Below are positions 61,994 through 64,000 of a DNA stretch of 64,000 nt, piece by piece (position 1 is the stretch's first letter; the number at the start of each line of letters is the position of its first letter). Made by a program: the position numbers and the translations under genes. The DNA comes from Pseudomonas guariconensis (GTDB lineage: Bacteria > Pseudomonadota > Gammaproteobacteria > Pseudomonadales > Pseudomonadaceae), in assembly GCF_024127895.1 (NCBI RefSeq), contig NZ_JAMYBK010000002.1, positions 372,001-436,000 on the forward strand. The letters run 5' to 3'. The notes under the pieces are model-generated. The model saw only the letters and a list, made by a program, of their open reading frames with translations. It was not told where the DNA came from and searched no databases.

Positions 61994-64000
61994 TTACAGC
62001 CCATTACGCGCCTTGAACTCGCGGCGACGACGGTGCAGCACCGGCTCGGTATAGCCATTCGGCTGCTTGGCACCCTCGACCACCAGCTCGACTGCCGCCT
62101 GGAACGCGACGTTGTCGTCGAAGTTCGGCGCCATCGGGCGGTACTGGGCGTCACCGGCGTTCTGCTTGTCCACCACCGCGGCCATGCGCTTGAGGCTTTC
62201 CATGACCTGCTCCTGGCTGACGATGCCATGGCGCAGCCAGTTGGCCAGCAACTGGGCGGAAATCCGCAGGGTGGCGCGGTCTTCCATCAGGCCGACGTCG
62301 TTGATGTCCGGCACCTTGGAGCAACCCACGCCCTGGTCGATCCAGCGCACCACGTAGCCGAGGATGCCCTGGGCATTGTTGTCCAGCTCGTTGCGGATCT
62401 CCTCGGCCGACCAGTTGGTGTCGGCGGCCAGCGGGATGGTCAGGATATCGTCCACCGATGCGGGGGTACGCTTGGCCAGTTCCGCCTGGCGCGCCTGCAC
62501 GTCGACCTTGTGGTAGTGCAGGGCATGCAGGGTGGCGGCGGTTGGCGATGGTACCCAGGCGGTGTTGGCTCCGGCCAGCGGGTGAGCGATCTTCTGCTCG
62601 AGCATGGCGGCCATCAGGTCGGGCATGGCCCACATGCCCTTGCCGATCTGCGCGCGACCTTGCAGGCCGGTGGCCAGGCCGATGTCGACGTTGTTGTTCT
62701 CGTAGGCGCCGATCCACTTCTCGTTCTTCATGGCGCCCTTGCGCACCACGGCGCCGGCTTCCATGGAGGTGTGGATCTCGTCGCCGGTGCGGTCGAGGAA
62801 GCCGGTGTTGATGAACACCACGCGCTCGGCGGCGGCCTTGATACAGGCCTTGAGGTTGACCGTGGTGCGGCGCTCCTCGTCCATGATGCCGACCTTCAGG
62901 GTGTTGCGTGGCATGCCCAGCAGGTCTTCGACACGGCTGAAGATCTCGGCGGCGAAGGCCACTTCCTCGGGGCCGTGCATCTTCGGCTTGACGATGTAGA
63001 CACTGCCGGTGCGGCTGTTCTTGCGGCTGGTGTTGCCCTTGAGGTTGTGCAGGGCGATCAGGCTGGTGAACAGGCCGTCCTGGATGCCTTCGGGGATCTC
63101 GTTGCCCTGGGCGTCGAGGATCGCCGGGTTGGTCATCAGGTGGCCAACGTTACGCACGAACAGCAGCGAGCGGCCGTGCAGGGTGACGCTGCCGCCGTTT
63201 GGCGCGGTGTATTCGCGGTCCGGGTTCATGGTACGGGTGAAGGTCTTGCCACCCTTGGTCACGTTCTCGGCCAGGTCGCCCTTCATCAGGCCCAGCCAGT
63301 TGCGATAGACCAGGACCTTGTCGTCGGCATCGACGGCGGCGACCGAGTCTTCGCAGTCCATGATGGTGGTCAGCGCCGATTCCATCAGGATGTCCTTGAC
63401 GCCCGCGGCATCGGTGCTGCCGACCGGCGTGCTGGCATCGACCTGGATCTCGAAGTGCAGGCCGTTGTGCTTGAGCAGGATGGCGGTCGGAGCCGCGGCG
63501 TCGCCGTGGTAGCCGATCAGTTGGGCGTCGTCGCGCAGGCCGCTGTTGCTGCCGCCCTTGAGGGCGACGACCAGCTTGCCGCCTTCGATGCGGTAGCCGG
63601 TGGAGTCGACGTGGGAGCCGGCGGCCAGGGGCGCGGCTTCGTCGAGGAAGGCGCGGCCGAAGGCGATGACCTTGTCGCCACGGACCTTGTTGTAGCCCGG
63701 GCCTTTCTCGGCGCCGCCTTCTTCGCTGATGGCATCGGTGCCGTACAGCGCGTCATACAGCGAACCCCAGCGGGCGTTGGCGGCGTTGAGGGCGAAGCGG
63801 GCGTTCATCACCGGCACCACCAGCTGTGGGCCGGCCATGCGGGCGATCTCTTCGTCCACGTTCTGGGTGGTGGCCTGGAAGTCGTCGACCGGGGGCAGCA
63901 GGTAGCCGATTTCCTGGAGGAAGCTCTTGTAGGCCGCGGCATCGTGGGCCTGGCCTTTGCGCGCTTGGTGCCAGGCGTCGATCTTGGCTTGCAGTTCGTC
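61994..64000 (-). CDS. glcB: malate synthase G (5' end beyond window)
   Basis: The last 668 residues of a protein that is about 725 residues in the family; the start lies outside the window. Malate synthase G condenses glyoxylate with acetyl-CoA in the glyoxylate and glycolate pathways. Visible segments include [40 protein letters not shown] and [19 protein letters not shown], all typical of isoform G. No truncation or frameshift is seen in the part present. Confidence 0.95.
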   Translation of the reverse strand, partial: DELQAKIDAWHQARKGQAHDAAAYKSFLQEIGYLLPPVDDFQATTQNVDEEIARMAGPQLVVPVMNARFALNAANARWGSLYDALYGTDAISEEGGAEKGPGYNKVRGDKVIAFGRAFLDEAAPLAAGSHVDSTGYRIEGGKLVVALKGGSNSGLRDDAQLIGYHGDAAAPTAILLKHNGLHFEIQVDASTPVGSTDAAGVKDILMESALTTIMDCEDSVAAVDADDKVLVYRNWLGLMKGDLAENVTKGGKTFTRTMNPDREYTAPNGGSVTLHGRSLLFVRNVGHLMTNPAILDAQGNEIPEGIQDGLFTSLIALHNLKGNTSRKNSRTGSVYIVKPKMHGPEEVAFAAEIFSRVEDLLGMPRNTLKVGIMDEERRTTVNLKACIKAAAERVVFINTGFLDRTGDEIHTSMEAGAVVRKGAMKNEKWIGAYENNNVDIGLATGLQGRAQIGKGMWAMPDLMAAMLEQKIAHPLAGANTAWVPSPTAATLHALHYHKVDVQARQAELAKRTPASVDDILTIPLAADTNWSAEEIRNELDNNAQGILGYVVRWIDQGVGCSKVPDINDVGLMEDRATLRISAQLLANWLRHGIVSQEQVMESLKRMAAVVDKQNAGDAQYRPMAPNFDDNVAFQAAVELVVEGAKQPNGYTEPVLHRRRREFKARNGL

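Overview
The window is GC-rich chromosomal DNA from a fluorescent pseudomonad, most likely of the Pseudomonas putida group. The grounds are the gene order (carnitine/glycine betaine catabolism, gbcA/gbcB, glyA-soxBDAG-purU-fdhA, msrA-dipA-aceF-aceE-glnE, waaF-waaC-waaG-waaP, an ECF sigma/FecR/TonB-receptor set, glcB), which matches my recollection of P. putida KT2440 and of the PA5388-PA5421 and PA5006-PA5018 regions of P. aeruginosa, plus P. putida-type REP palindromes between genes. No tRNA, rRNA, CRISPR array, prophage or complete insertion sequence is visible.

Layout. 0.1-14.1 kb: quaternary-amine catabolism. It holds an orphan choline/carnitine-type binding protein, a divergent AraC/GATase-like regulator, an M19-like protein, a DUF5943 protein, dimethylglycine demethylase dgcA-dgcB with its own ETF pair, and divergent gbcA and gbcB (glycine betaine demethylase). 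14.1-18.8 kb: a REP-bearing miniature element, a zapA-type pair, an mcpH-like chemoreceptor followed by a 305-bp tandem duplication, and ltaE. 19.1-28.0 kb: glyA-soxBDAG-purU-fdhA, which turn sarcosine into glycine and serine and dispose of the one-carbon units. Together these genes describe a route glycine betaine -> dimethylglycine -> sarcosine -> glycine -> serine, with release of formaldehyde and formate.

28.1-33.9 kb is accessory: an AT-richer orphan RHS-core gene, a small Pseudomonas-type gene behind a strongly structured leader, a DUF2780 secreted protein, an APC permease, an acyltransferase, a second copy of the miniature element and a retropepsin-like protein. 33.9-46.0 kb is core: GST, msrA, dipA (c-di-GMP phosphodiesterase), aceF, aceE and glnE. 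46.1-53.1 kb is the LPS inner-core operon waaF-waaC-waaG-waaP plus three more kinase-like genes, mostly with overlapping stops and starts. 53.1-58.5 kb is a cell-surface-signalling siderophore uptake operon on the minus strand. 58.6-61.9 kb holds a DEDDh exonuclease coupled to a cNMP/CBS/DUF294 protein and a divergent receiver-only regulator. The window ends inside glcB (malate synthase G).

Most notable signals: (i) two 176-bp elements with 18-bp terminal inverted repeats, an internal REP pair and 11-12 bp flanking direct repeats, both sitting in another palindromic repeat family; (ii) four 96-97 bp degenerate repeats between convergent etfB and gbcA, each with a DnaA-box-like nonamer and ending in TGATC; (iii) an M19 'dipeptidase' lacking three expected metal ligands and a DgcA lacking one Fe-S cysteine; (iv) two palindromic operators 52 bp apart upstream of aceE; (v) a structured leader with a cUUCGg hairpin.
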